DNA from: Myxococcales bacterium
Lineage (GTDB): Bacteria > Myxococcota > Polyangia > Polyangiales > Polyangiaceae
Reading direction: 5' to 3'
Length of the DNA stretch: 64,000 nt
Assembly (NCBI GenBank): GCA_003151595.1
Contig: PLXW01000108.1
Coordinates: 1-64,000 of the forward strand
Of this stretch, positions 15,377 through 23,086 are shown piece after piece (within the stretch, counting starts at the first letter, position 1; each line of letters begins with the position of its first letter). A program made the position numbers and the translations under genes. Under the pieces are notes generated by a model. That model was not told the origin of the DNA, made no database searches, and saw only the letters and a program-made list of their open reading frames with translations.

Positions 15377-16840
15377 ATGCGCGTGATGGGACACGCCAGA
15401 ACCGCACTCGCGTGCGGGGTGGTCACCGCCGCGCTGGCGTCGTCTTCTCTTGCTCGCGATGCGCGGGCCGACGAGCCGATCGCGCCGGGCGAGCCTCGCT
15501 TGATGAGCGAGACAGCCGAGATCACCAGCGTCGCTGACGCCTTCGACAGCGACGACCCGTTCGACCTGAACCTCTCGCTCGGCTTTCACCAGTCGTGGAA
15601 GAGCGCCAACATCCGGCGCGAGACGAACCTCCAGCAGCCGGGGGGGTCCACGGGCGGGGTCCTGTCGTCGAGCGAGAACATCGCCTCGTACAAGCAGTCG
15701 ACGAGCACGCTCGACATGGGCGCCGATGTCGGGATCTACCGAGACCTCGCGCTCATCTTCCGCCTGCCGCTCATCCTGGCCGACAACCGCTCGCTCGGGG
15801 ACCTGAACGGCTCGTCGAAGGTGCAGGCGCAGCGCCTCTCCGACCCCACCGGCGGCCAGCTCTTCTCGATCCCGTTCACCAGCCCGGCCCGCAGCGGCGT
15901 CGATTACTTCAGCGTCGGGATGGACTGGGCGATCTTCAACCAGCAGCGCGACTGGACGAAGCCCACGTGGATCATCGGCGTCGACGGCCGCTTCGGCGTC
16001 GGCACGCCGCTCCACGCCTGCAACGCGAACGCGCCGGCGAACACCCCGCAGTGCATCGACCCGAACAACCCCACGTCGACCACGAGCCGTAGCCCCGGCG
16101 TCAGCCGTGGGATGGACGGCATCCAGGTGCGCACGCTCTTCTCGCGCCGCTACGGGTACGTCGAGCCGTACACCGGCTTCAGCATGCTCGTGGAGTTCGC
16201 GCAGTCGAACAGCGACTTCGGGCAGACCAACAGCCTGGCCGGCGCGCTGCTCGATCACCCGCCTCTCCTGGGGACGTTCACGGCGGGCGTCGAAGTGATT
16301 CCGTGGGAGCGGCGCGAGCAGTTCCAGCGCCTCGTGGGCGACCTGCGTTTGTCGGCGACGTACCACTCGGCCGGGCGCGAATACACCGAACTGTTCGACG
16401 CGCTCGGCTCGTCGAGCGCGCACTCGCTTCGCACGCCGAACCCCACCGGGTACGCCAACGGCGTCGCGAATCCGACGAGCCTCGCGCCGTTCCAGGGCGT
16501 GCCGTTCACCGGCGTCACCGATCAGCAAGCGTTCGGCAGCATGTCGCTCGGCGGCACGGCGACGTGGCAGGCCGGCGAGTACGTGAAGTTCCTGATCGGC
16601 CTGGGGTTCACGTACAACCAGTCGCACCTCATCACCGCGGCCGATGCGTGCAACCCGAACCTGTCGTCGGTCGACTTCAACGCCGCCGGGCCGTGCAAGA
16701 CGAACACGGCGACGTCGCAGCAGGCGACCGGCATCCCGAACCCGAACCACCGCGACGTCATCGATCTCCCCGGCCGCCGCTTCTCGTCGGACGGCGCGAC
16801 GGTCGTCGATCTGTTCATCAGCGGCGTGGTGATGTTCTAG
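15377..16840 (+). CDS. Predicted outer-membrane beta-barrel protein
   Basis: This 487-residue protein has a Sec signal (ALACGVVTAALASSSLARDARA, cleaved before DEPIA). Long stretches of alternating residues typical of barrel strands follow, ending in FISGVVMF, with a C-terminal Phe as in BAM substrates. Family members in myxobacteria are usually annotated as hypothetical outer-membrane proteins. The extracellular loops contain three Cys clusters (LHACNAN, PQCIDPN, DACNPN). ATGs at 15377 and 15386 are both possible. It is 45 bp after the preceding lipoprotein and in the same direction, so it may belong to the same transcript. Confidence 0.75.
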   Translation: MRVMGHARTALACGVVTAALASSSLARDARADEPIAPGEPRLMSETAEITSVADAFDSDDPFDLNLSLGFHQSWKSANIRRETNLQQPGGSTGGVLSSSENIASYKQSTSTLDMGADVGIYRDLALIFRLPLILADNRSLGDLNGSSKVQAQRLSDPTGGQLFSIPFTSPARSGVDYFSVGMDWAIFNQQRDWTKPTWIIGVDGRFGVGTPLHACNANAPANTPQCIDPNNPTSTTSRSPGVSRGMDGIQVRTLFSRRYGYVEPYTGFSMLVEFAQSNSDFGQTNSLAGALLDHPPLLGTFTAGVEVIPWERREQFQRLVGDLRLSATYHSAGREYTELFDALGSSSAHSLRTPNPTGYANGVANPTSLAPFQGVPFTGVTDQQAFGSMSLGGTATWQAGEYVKFLIGLGFTYNQSHLITAADACNPNLSSVDFNAAGPCKTNTATSQQATGIPNPNHRDVIDLPGRRFSSDGATVVDLFISGVVMF

Positions 16841-16864
16841 CGAGGAATGCGGTAGCTTTCGGGC

Positions 16865-18292
16865 ATGCCGCGCTTCTCGGTGCTCGTCTTCGCGACTCTC
16901 GCGCTGGCGCTGCCGCGCGCGGCGTTCGCGGAAGATCCGCACGCGGCAGCGACGGCTGACGCGCCGGAAGTGAAGAGCGCGGGGAGCGTCGTCGTGTGGC
17001 CGACACTGACGCCGGCGGGGGACGACCCGAGCGAAGGGCCGCTGCATCGGCCGCTGCCGACGACCGAGCCGCTGGTCTCGGCGCGCGCCCAGGAGCTCGA
17101 CGCGACGCTGCGCGACGGCGTGCAGGACCTGGGGTTCGTGCTCGACGTGGCCAACGCCGCGCCGAGCCTGAGCCACATGCGCGACGAGGACTTGCTCACG
17201 CGGGCTGCGAAAGACACGTGGGTGGTGAGCGCGCGCATCGAAGCGGCGAGCTCGGGGACGTTCCTTCTGCGCATCGTGGCGGCGCCGCGCGGGGGGCACG
17301 AGCTGCGCGTGCGGGTCGATCGCGTGAAGGCCGAAGACGTCTCGGTGCGCGGCCTCGTGATGCTGCGCGATCTCCTGACGACGTCGGTGGCGGCGACGGC
17401 GACGAAGACCGAAGAGACCAAGTGCCTCGGCTGCCAGGGGCTCGAGAACGTGAACACCGAAGGGCTCCGCTCTCCGGGGCGCGCGGTGCTGGCGGTGAAC
17501 GGCGGGCTCTTCGGCGGGTACGTCGCGTACAGCTTGCAGCGCGCGAGCGGGTCGACCGATCCGCGCGTGCTCTATCCGCTGCTGGCGCTGGGGACGGGCA
17601 TCGGCGTTGGCGCGACGCTGCTGGTGAGCGACGAGTGGGATCTCTCGACGGGTGACTCGTGGTTCCTCTCGGCCGGCGCGTGGTGGGGCGCCGCTTCGGG
17701 CGTGCTGGTGGCGAACGGACGGGACACGTCGCCGCTCACCGACCGGTATGCGTACGGCGTCGCCAGCGGCGCCGGCGGGATCGCGCTGGCCACGTTTGCC
17801 CTCACGCGCGGCCACATGGACGAGGGGGACGCGCTCCTCGCGCACTCGGGCGGCGCCGTCGGTCTGTTCGTGGGCGGCCTCGCCGAGCTGGCGTACCGCG
17901 GGACGACGACAGGGACGCCCGACACCGGCGCGGGGTACGGCGCGGCGGTCGGGGTCGTGGGCGCGGGCGCGCTGGCGACGTTCGTCCAGGTGTCGCCGTC
18001 GCGCGTGATGCTCGTCGATCTCGGCGCGGCGTTCGGCGCGCTCGCCGGCGCCGCGGCCGCCAGCCCGCTCGTCTTCCAGGACGTCACGCCGGCCAAGAAC
18101 CGCGGCTTCATCGCCGCGACGCTCGGCGGCACCGTGGCCGGCGGCGCGATCGCCTGGGTCCTCACGCGCAACTCGCCCCCGTCGCGGCACGCCGCGATCC
18201 CCGGCGCGCCGACGGCGGGCGTCATCGGCACGAGCGTGACGCCGACGGGCACGGTGCCGGCGTACGGCGTCGGATGGGTCGGATCGTTCTGA
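16865..18292 (+). CDS. Exported protein with Gly/Ala-rich membrane segments, function unknown
   Basis: This 475-residue protein has a signal peptide (VFATLALALPRAAFA, then EDPH). An N-terminal region to about residue 180 is predicted to lie in the periplasm. The C-terminal half consists of glycine- and alanine-rich hydrophobic segments (for example VNGGLFGGYVAYSL, GVASGAGGIALATFAL, GAVGLFVGGLAELAY, ATLGGTVAGGAIAWVL) that look like paired membrane helices. A CLGCQG pair sits between the two halves. No known family was recognised. It starts 24 bp after the barrel gene and probably shares its transcript. Confidence 0.68.
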   Translation: MPRFSVLVFATLALALPRAAFAEDPHAAATADAPEVKSAGSVVVWPTLTPAGDDPSEGPLHRPLPTTEPLVSARAQELDATLRDGVQDLGFVLDVANAAPSLSHMRDEDLLTRAAKDTWVVSARIEAASSGTFLLRIVAAPRGGHELRVRVDRVKAEDVSVRGLVMLRDLLTTSVAATATKTEETKCLGCQGLENVNTEGLRSPGRAVLAVNGGLFGGYVAYSLQRASGSTDPRVLYPLLALGTGIGVGATLLVSDEWDLSTGDSWFLSAGAWWGAASGVLVANGRDTSPLTDRYAYGVASGAGGIALATFALTRGHMDEGDALLAHSGGAVGLFVGGLAELAYRGTTTGTPDTGAGYGAAVGVVGAGALATFVQVSPSRVMLVDLGAAFGALAGAAAASPLVFQDVTPAKNRGFIAATLGGTVAGGAIAWVLTRNSPPSRHAAIPGAPTAGVIGTSVTPTGTVPAYGVGWVGSF

Positions 18293-18453
18293 GTTCGCGC
18301 CGTGGCGTGCGCGCTCCCGCGGGGCAACCTTGCCTCGCGTGCGCATGAGCCAACGGACTCACCAAACGCCGTGAATCACGGCCGAATCGTGCGTTGCCGC
18401 GCCGCGGCACGACGTTTGCGAAAGGGTCACGTGTTCATCAAAGGAGAACACGC

Positions 18454-18816
18454 ATGAACCGCTCGATTCTTTCCATCGCTTCGCTCGTCTCGTTCGTCGC
18501 CCTCGGCGCCGTCGTCGGCTGCTCGGGCAAGGACACGTCGAACACCGGCGCCGCCGTCTCCGAGATCTCGGTCTCGCCCAATCCGTGCGCCGTGGGCAAA
18601 GGGAGCTCGCAGCAGATGACGGCTCAGGCCACGTTCGCCGACGGCAGCAAAGAAGACATCACGAAGGCGTCCGACATCACGTGGACGTCGTCGAACACCG
18701 GCGTGGCGACGGTCGACGACAAGGGGAACCTCGTCGGCGTATCGGGCGGCGGTGTGACGGTCACCGCGGGCTTCCAGGGGAAGACCGGAAGCGCCGGCTG
18801 CCTCGTCGGTCCGTGA
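18454..18816 (+). CDS. Small lipoprotein with bacterial Ig-like (Big_2) domain
   Basis: This 120-residue protein has a lipoprotein signal (SLVSFVALGAVVGCSG, Cys23) and one domain with the Big_2 pattern: ISVSPNPCAVGKG, then MTAQATFADGS, DITWTSSNTGVATVDDKGNLVGVSGGGVTVTA split over the strands. Such domains mediate adhesion or structural roles outside the cell. Two Cys residues (NPCAV and AGCLV) may form a disulfide. The start is well supported by AAGGAG at 18441-18446 with a seven-base spacer. About 160 bp without a gene precede it, so it probably has its own promoter. Confidence 0.85.
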   Translation: MNRSILSIASLVSFVALGAVVGCSGKDTSNTGAAVSEISVSPNPCAVGKGSSQQMTAQATFADGSKEDITKASDITWTSSNTGVATVDDKGNLVGVSGGGVTVTAGFQGKTGSAGCLVGP

Positions 18817-18839
18817 ACGATCGCTCCCGCGGTTGACCG

Positions 18840-19670
18840 CTACGCCGAGCCCGCGTGGGCTCGGACGAAGGGGACGAGAAGATCGTTCACTTCGTCCGGG
18901 CGCTCGATGGCGCTCATGTGCCCGCACTGATCGATCCACTCGAGGCGCGCGTCGCGAATCTTCCCGGTCATCGACTGGCTCTTCTGCGGCGGCGTCGAGC
19001 GATCGTCGCGACCGCAGATGACGAGCGTGGGCGCGGCGACTCCGCGCAGCTTGGGCGTCACGTCCTTGCGATGCACGACGACGGCGAGACACGCGCGTGC
19101 GAGACCGTCGCGCGGGAAGCCGTTCACCGTGCGCGTGAACGTCGTCATCAACTCGGGGCCGCGCTCGGCGAGCGTCCTGGGACCGAACATGAGCGGCGCC
19201 AGCTCGCGATCGGCGAACCAGCGCGGGATGCCGTAGCGGCGCGCGAAGGCAATGAACGCGCGGTACTTCACCTTGTCGCGCAGGCTCTCGGCCTCGGCGC
19301 TCGAATCGAGCACGGCCAGCGCCGCGACGCGCATCGGGTGCTGGATCGCCGTGCGGAGCGCGATCATCCCGCCCCACGAGAGACCGATGGGGATCGACTT
19401 CTTGATCTTGAGCTCGTTGAAGGCGTCGATCGCCAGCGCGTCGGCGTGATCCTCCAGCGAGAAGCGCGGCGGCGACTCGCTCTTGCCGTGCCCCGGCCCG
19501 TCGATCACGATCACGCGCCCGAGCGCCGACAGCGGCTCGACTTGCTTTCGCCACATGCCGCCGTCGAAGAGCAGGCCGTGCAACAGAACGATCGCCGGAT
19601 CGTCCTCGTGCTTCGCGTGGCCTCGTTCTTCGTAGAACCAGCGCCCTAGGCGCGTGCGGACGTACGGCAT
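18840..19670 (-). CDS. Alpha/beta hydrolase
   Basis: This 276-residue alpha/beta-hydrolase-fold enzyme has the oxyanion-hole motif LLHGLLFDGG, the nucleophile elbow GLSWGG, the acid residue in ICGRDDRSTPP and the catalytic His in CGHMSAIERP. The triad is complete. The closest functional groups are esterases, carboxylesterases, haloperoxidase-like and 3-oxoadipate enol-lactonase-like proteins; the substrate cannot be told. It has no signal peptide, so it is cytoplasmic. It is convergent with the small Big_2 lipoprotein, with 23 bp between stops. Confidence 0.88.
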   Translation of the reverse strand: MPYVRTRLGRWFYEERGHAKHEDDPAIVLLHGLLFDGGMWRKQVEPLSALGRVIVIDGPGHGKSESPPRFSLEDHADALAIDAFNELKIKKSIPIGLSWGGMIALRTAIQHPMRVAALAVLDSSAEAESLRDKVKYRAFIAFARRYGIPRWFADRELAPLMFGPRTLAERGPELMTTFTRTVNGFPRDGLARACLAVVVHRKDVTPKLRGVAAPTLVICGRDDRSTPPQKSQSMTGKIRDARLEWIDQCGHMSAIERPDEVNDLLVPFVRAHAGSA

Positions 19671-19725
19671 GGTTCGCGGAACTTACAACGCGGACGCCGA
19701 ATCCCGAAACGACGAATGCCAGCGC

Positions 19726-19823
19726 ACCCTCACCCCCAGCCCCTCTCCCGCAAGGGGAGAGGGTGAGAGCAGAAATAAAAAGCCCCCTCTCCCTTTACGG
19801 GAGAGGGGGTTGGGGGTGAGGGG
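19726..19823. repeat. REP-like element: two hairpins nested in a larger inverted repeat
   Basis: The outer arms (CCCTCACCCCCAGCCCC and, reversed, CCCTCACCCCCAACCCCC) pair with each other. Each arm also carries its own hairpin: CCCTCTCCCGCAAGGGGAGAGGG at 19741-19763 and a matching one at 19784-19808 with loop TTTAC. An AT-rich AAATAAAAA stretch separates them. Elements of this make-up occur as dispersed non-coding repeats in many bacterial genomes. It lies between the hydrolase start and the gdhA end, where it could also stop transcription. Confidence 0.7.
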
Positions 19824-19847
19824 TCGCGGGTGAAGCGACCCACTCGT

Positions 19848-21176
19848 TCACGGGAAAATCTCGCGCTCCTTGTAGACCGCTTCGATGCGCTGAAGCGCGA
19901 TGGCGTACGCCGCGATGCGGAGATCGACCTTCTTCGTCCGGGCGAAATCGCTGACCTCGCGGTAAGCGCGCTGCATCGCCTTCTCGAGCTTCGCGTCGAC
20001 CTCTTCTTCGGTCCAGCTCTCCGAGCGCTTGTTCTGCACCCACTCGTAGTAGCTGACGGTGACGCCGCCCGAGTTGGCGAGGACGTCGGGGAGGATGTCG
20101 ATGCCGCGCTCGAGAAGGATCTTCTCGCCAGCCGGGTTCGTCGGGCCGTTGGCGCCTTCGACGATCAGCTTGCACTGGAGCGCCTTCGCCTCCGCTTCGC
20201 CGATCTGATTCTCGAGGGCCGACGGCGCGAAGATGTCGCACTTGGTCGCGAAGAACTCCTCGCGCGTGATGGCCTTGCCGCCCGGGTAGCCGGCGATCGA
20301 GCCGTGCTCCTCGACGTAGTCCTGGAGCTTGTGCGCGTTGAAGCCTTCGGGGTTGAAGGCGTAGCCGGTGTGGTCGCCGACCGCGATCGTCGACACGCCG
20401 AGCTTCGAGAGGATGACCGCGCAGTTCGATCCGACGTTGCCGAACCCCTGCACGCTCATCGTCGAGCCTTCGAGGTTGAAGCCGGTCTGCTTCGCCCACT
20501 CGACGATGCAGAAGACCATCCCCTGCCCCGTGGCCTTCGCGCGGCCGAGCGTGCCGCCGCTCGCGACGGGCTTGCCGGTGACGACGCCCTTCACGGCCTG
20601 CTTCTGGTACGAGCCGACCATGTTGGCGAACGTGTCCATCATCCACGCCATCGTCTGGCCGTTCGTCCCCACGTCCGGCGCCGGGATGTCGTAGTCCGGG
20701 CCGATGTTGCTCCCGAGCGCGTGCGTGAAGCGGCGCGTGATCTTCTGGAGCTCGTGGCGCGAGACCGAGTGCGGATCGAACTTGATGCCGCCCTTGCCGC
20801 CGCCGAACGGGAGGCGCATCAGCGCGCTCTTCCACGTCATCATCGCCGCGAGCGCCTTCACGTCGTCGAGCGTGACGCTCGGGTGAAAGCGGATGCCGCC
20901 CTTGAACGGGCCGAGCAGGTTGTTGTGCTGGACGCGGTAGCCCTTGAAGAGCCGCACTTCACCGCTGTCCATGCGGACGGGGAAGTTGACGATGATCTCG
21001 TTCTTGGGCTGGCTGAGGATCGTCTTGACGTATCCCTCGAGGTTCACCGTCTTGGCGGCCTTGTCGAGGTAGTCCTGGATGACCTTGAAGAAGTCGTACT
21101 CCTTGTGGGCCATGTTGGTTTGGGACGGTCGGGCCTGCGGAATTTCTTTGGGCGTGTCTTTGGTAGTGGCGCTCAT
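19848..21176 (-). CDS. gdhA: Glutamate dehydrogenase (Glu/Leu/Phe/Val dehydrogenase family)
   Basis: This is a 442-residue NAD(P)-linked dehydrogenase that interconverts glutamate with 2-oxoglutarate and ammonia. The N-terminal substrate domain has GPFKGGIRFHP and the catalytic-lysine motif LPFGGGKGGI. PAPDVGTNGQTMAWMMD follows. The Rossmann domain has GFGNVGSN, and the C-terminal part has VEGANGPTNPAG and LANSGGVTVSYYEW. The length fits the hexameric GDH group. The coenzyme preference cannot be decided by eye. The start (MSATTKDTP) precedes a short polar tail before the conserved domain; ATG at residue 22 is an alternative. The upstream region holds a 17-bp palindrome. Confidence 0.95.
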   Translation of the reverse strand: MSATTKDTPKEIPQARPSQTNMAHKEYDFFKVIQDYLDKAAKTVNLEGYVKTILSQPKNEIIVNFPVRMDSGEVRLFKGYRVQHNNLLGPFKGGIRFHPSVTLDDVKALAAMMTWKSALMRLPFGGGKGGIKFDPHSVSRHELQKITRRFTHALGSNIGPDYDIPAPDVGTNGQTMAWMMDTFANMVGSYQKQAVKGVVTGKPVASGGTLGRAKATGQGMVFCIVEWAKQTGFNLEGSTMSVQGFGNVGSNCAVILSKLGVSTIAVGDHTGYAFNPEGFNAHKLQDYVEEHGSIAGYPGGKAITREEFFATKCDIFAPSALENQIGEAEAKALQCKLIVEGANGPTNPAGEKILLERGIDILPDVLANSGGVTVSYYEWVQNKRSESWTEEEVDAKLEKAMQRAYREVSDFARTKKVDLRIAAYAIALQRIEAVYKEREIFP

Positions 21177-21224
21177 GAGTGCCGCTTTCTGAACTCGCGC
21201 GGGCTCGGGCGCAAGCTTTGGTTG

Positions 21225-21241
21225 TCAACGCGTTGCGTTGA
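21225..21241. promoter_or_regulatory. 17-bp palindrome upstream of gdhA (possible operator)
   Basis: Seven-base arms TCAACGC and GCGTTGA flank a three-base centre. It lies about 50 bp upstream of the gdhA start on the reverse strand, within the 138-bp space that must hold the gdhA promoter. A binding site for a regulator of glutamate metabolism is plausible; nothing more can be said from sequence. Confidence 0.4.
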
Positions 21242-21314
21242 TTCGGGGGATTTTTACGAGGTGCGGTGCGAGAAGAGGGGCGCGCGAGAGGAGCGCGTTG
21301 CTAGGGCCGAACGT

Positions 21315-22139
21315 TCAGCGAATCCAGAGCGTGTAGAGAAACACGACCGCGGTGGTCAAAAGAAGCGCGTCCACCCGATCGAGAATGCCGCCGTGGCCGG
21401 GGACGATTGCCCCGGAGTCTTTCACGCCGGTCGAGCGCTTGATGAGCGATTCGCCGAGATCGCCCGCCTGCCCGAACGCCCCGGCGACGAGCGACAGCGG
21501 GATGGCGTGCGCCAGCGAGATCGACGGCAGGTACCAGAAGTGCGCGCAGAGAGCGCCGAGCACGCTTCCGGCGAGCCCGCCGACCGCCCCTTCGATCGTC
21601 TTCTTCGGTGAGACCGCTTCGTAGAGCTTGTGCTTCCCGAGAAAGCGCCCCGCGAAATAGCCGCCGGTGTCGCCCCACCACGCGAACATCATCGTCATCA
21701 CGACGTAGCTCGCGCCGTCGGCGCCCATGCGCACGCGCAGCAGCGCGAGGAGCGTCATCGGTACGGCGACGAGAAGCGGACCCATCCCCATGCCGAACGC
21801 ACGGAACGCGGCCGACTCGATCGACCCCAGCCGCGCCAGCGTGACGAGCGGACCGAGCAGCGGCACGGCGATGAGCACCGTGAGCACCACGCGCGCGTCA
21901 TCCACGCCGAACCACAGCGCGATCGAGAGCGTCGCGGCGATGACGACGCCGATCGCTTGCGAGATGCGATCCGCGGGATGCGTCATCGCGAACAGCTCCC
22001 ACGTGCCGATCATGGCCGCGGGGAACACGAGCAAATAGAACCCCCACGCCGGCCCTCGATAGAGCAGCAGCAGGATGAGCGGAACGCAGACGGCGGCTGT
22101 CCCGAGCCTCAGTGCGAGGTTGGAGGGCTGCGCGGCCAT
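21315..22139 (-). CDS. cdsA: Phosphatidate cytidylyltransferase (CDP-diglyceride synthase)
   Basis: CdsA makes CDP-diacylglycerol from CTP and phosphatidic acid, the entry point to bacterial phospholipids. The 274-residue protein has about eight membrane helices (e.g. AVCVPLILLLLYRGPAW, FYLLVFPAAMIGTWELF). It also has the family signature near the C-terminus: GDLGESLIKRSTGVKDSG, then IVPGHGGILDRVDALL, which includes the metal-binding DR-D. The start (MAAQPSNLALR) follows the uppS stop by 11 bp. The uppS-cdsA order is the standard housekeeping arrangement in many bacteria. Confidence 0.95.
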   Translation of the reverse strand: MAAQPSNLALRLGTAAVCVPLILLLLYRGPAWGFYLLVFPAAMIGTWELFAMTHPADRISQAIGVVIAATLSIALWFGVDDARVVLTVLIAVPLLGPLVTLARLGSIESAAFRAFGMGMGPLLVAVPMTLLALLRVRMGADGASYVVMTMMFAWWGDTGGYFAGRFLGKHKLYEAVSPKKTIEGAVGGLAGSVLGALCAHFWYLPSISLAHAIPLSLVAGAFGQAGDLGESLIKRSTGVKDSGAIVPGHGGILDRVDALLLTTAVVFLYTLWIR

Positions 22140-22150
22140 CGGATCGTCTC

Positions 22151-22960
22151 TCAGATGGCGATGCGGGTGATCGGCGCGAGGGCGCCGGCGATCGCGGCCG
22201 AGATCGGCGACGCGCTCAACGCGGGTGCGGGCGCGGCGGGCTTGCCGACGTGACCGAAGCGACGCTCGCGCGCCTGGTAGCTGGCGATGGCCTCGTAGAG
22301 ATCGGCGGCGCCGAAGTCGGGCCACAGCACGTCGGCGAAGTGGAGCTCGGCGTAGGCGAGGCCGTAGAGCAGGAAGTTCGAGATGCGCCGCTCGCCGCCG
22401 GTGCGAATCACCAGATCGGGATCGCCCACGGCGAGGCTCGGCATGCGCGCGCGGAGGCGCTCGGTGGTGACGTCGTCGGGATCGATGCGGCCGGCGCGCA
22501 CTTCCTCGGCAAGCTCGCGCGCGGCGGCGGCGATCTCTTCGCGCCCGCCGTACGAGAGGGCGAGGGTCAGCGTCATACGCTCGGCGTCTTCGCTCTCTGC
22601 CCGCAGCGGGTCGAGAACGGCGCGAACGAGCGACGGCAAGCGACCGAGATTTCCGATCGCATTCAATCGAATGCCGTTGTCGAGGATCTCGTCTCTCTCG
22701 GACAGAAGGAACTCCCGGAGGAGCACCATCAATGTGTCGACTTCTTCTTCAGGCCTCGCCCAGTTTTGCTCGCTGAACGCATACAAGGTGAGCGCCTTGA
22801 GGCCGAGCCGGCGCGCCGCGCGGACGATGCGCCGGACCGCCTGGGCCCCTTCCTTGTGGCCGGCGACGCGCGCTTCGCCACGGACCTGCGCCCAGCGGCC
22901 GTTGCCGTCCATGATGATGCCGACGTGGGACGGGAGATTGCGGGCTTCGACAAGGACCAT
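22151..22960 (-). CDS. uppS: Isoprenyl transferase (undecaprenyl diphosphate synthase)
   Basis: UppS condenses isopentenyl diphosphate units in cis to make the C55 carrier of peptidoglycan and O-antigen synthesis. Diagnostic motifs are HVGIIMDGNGRWA at the N-terminus (catalytic Asp and phosphate-binding Arg), GHKEGAQ, LYAFSEQNWARP, the conserved SYGGREE and the C-terminal DLVIRTGGERRISNFL with LWPDF. The 269-residue length is normal, with a short Ala/Pro-rich tail. The chosen start, MVLVEARN, lacks a clear ribosome site. It is the first gene of the uppS-cdsA unit and divergent from the 7TM kinase. Confidence 0.95.
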   Translation of the reverse strand: MVLVEARNLPSHVGIIMDGNGRWAQVRGEARVAGHKEGAQAVRRIVRAARRLGLKALTLYAFSEQNWARPEEEVDTLMVLLREFLLSERDEILDNGIRLNAIGNLGRLPSLVRAVLDPLRAESEDAERMTLTLALSYGGREEIAAAARELAEEVRAGRIDPDDVTTERLRARMPSLAVGDPDLVIRTGGERRISNFLLYGLAYAELHFADVLWPDFGAADLYEAIASYQARERRFGHVGKPAAPAPALSASPISAAIAGALAPITRIAI

Positions 22961-23086
22961 GGGAGAAATCGCCAAACTGCGGCAAGGGCTAACACGTCGA
23001 GGACGCGCGGAGCAATGCCACAGCATTTCGAGAATGCACCCCAGAAGCGCCGCATACCGCGGACAATCCGCCGCATACTGAGGAAC

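Noticed and set aside
14444..18346. A 1300-residue reverse-strand open frame across four forward genes.
   Set aside because: It is Arg/His-rich with no domain, lies opposite genes with clear signals and motifs, and is the expected by-product of very high GC content.
19726..19823. Possible insertion sequence end or attachment site.
   Set aside because: There is no transposase or integrase in the window and no target duplication was seen; a REP-like repeat explains it better.
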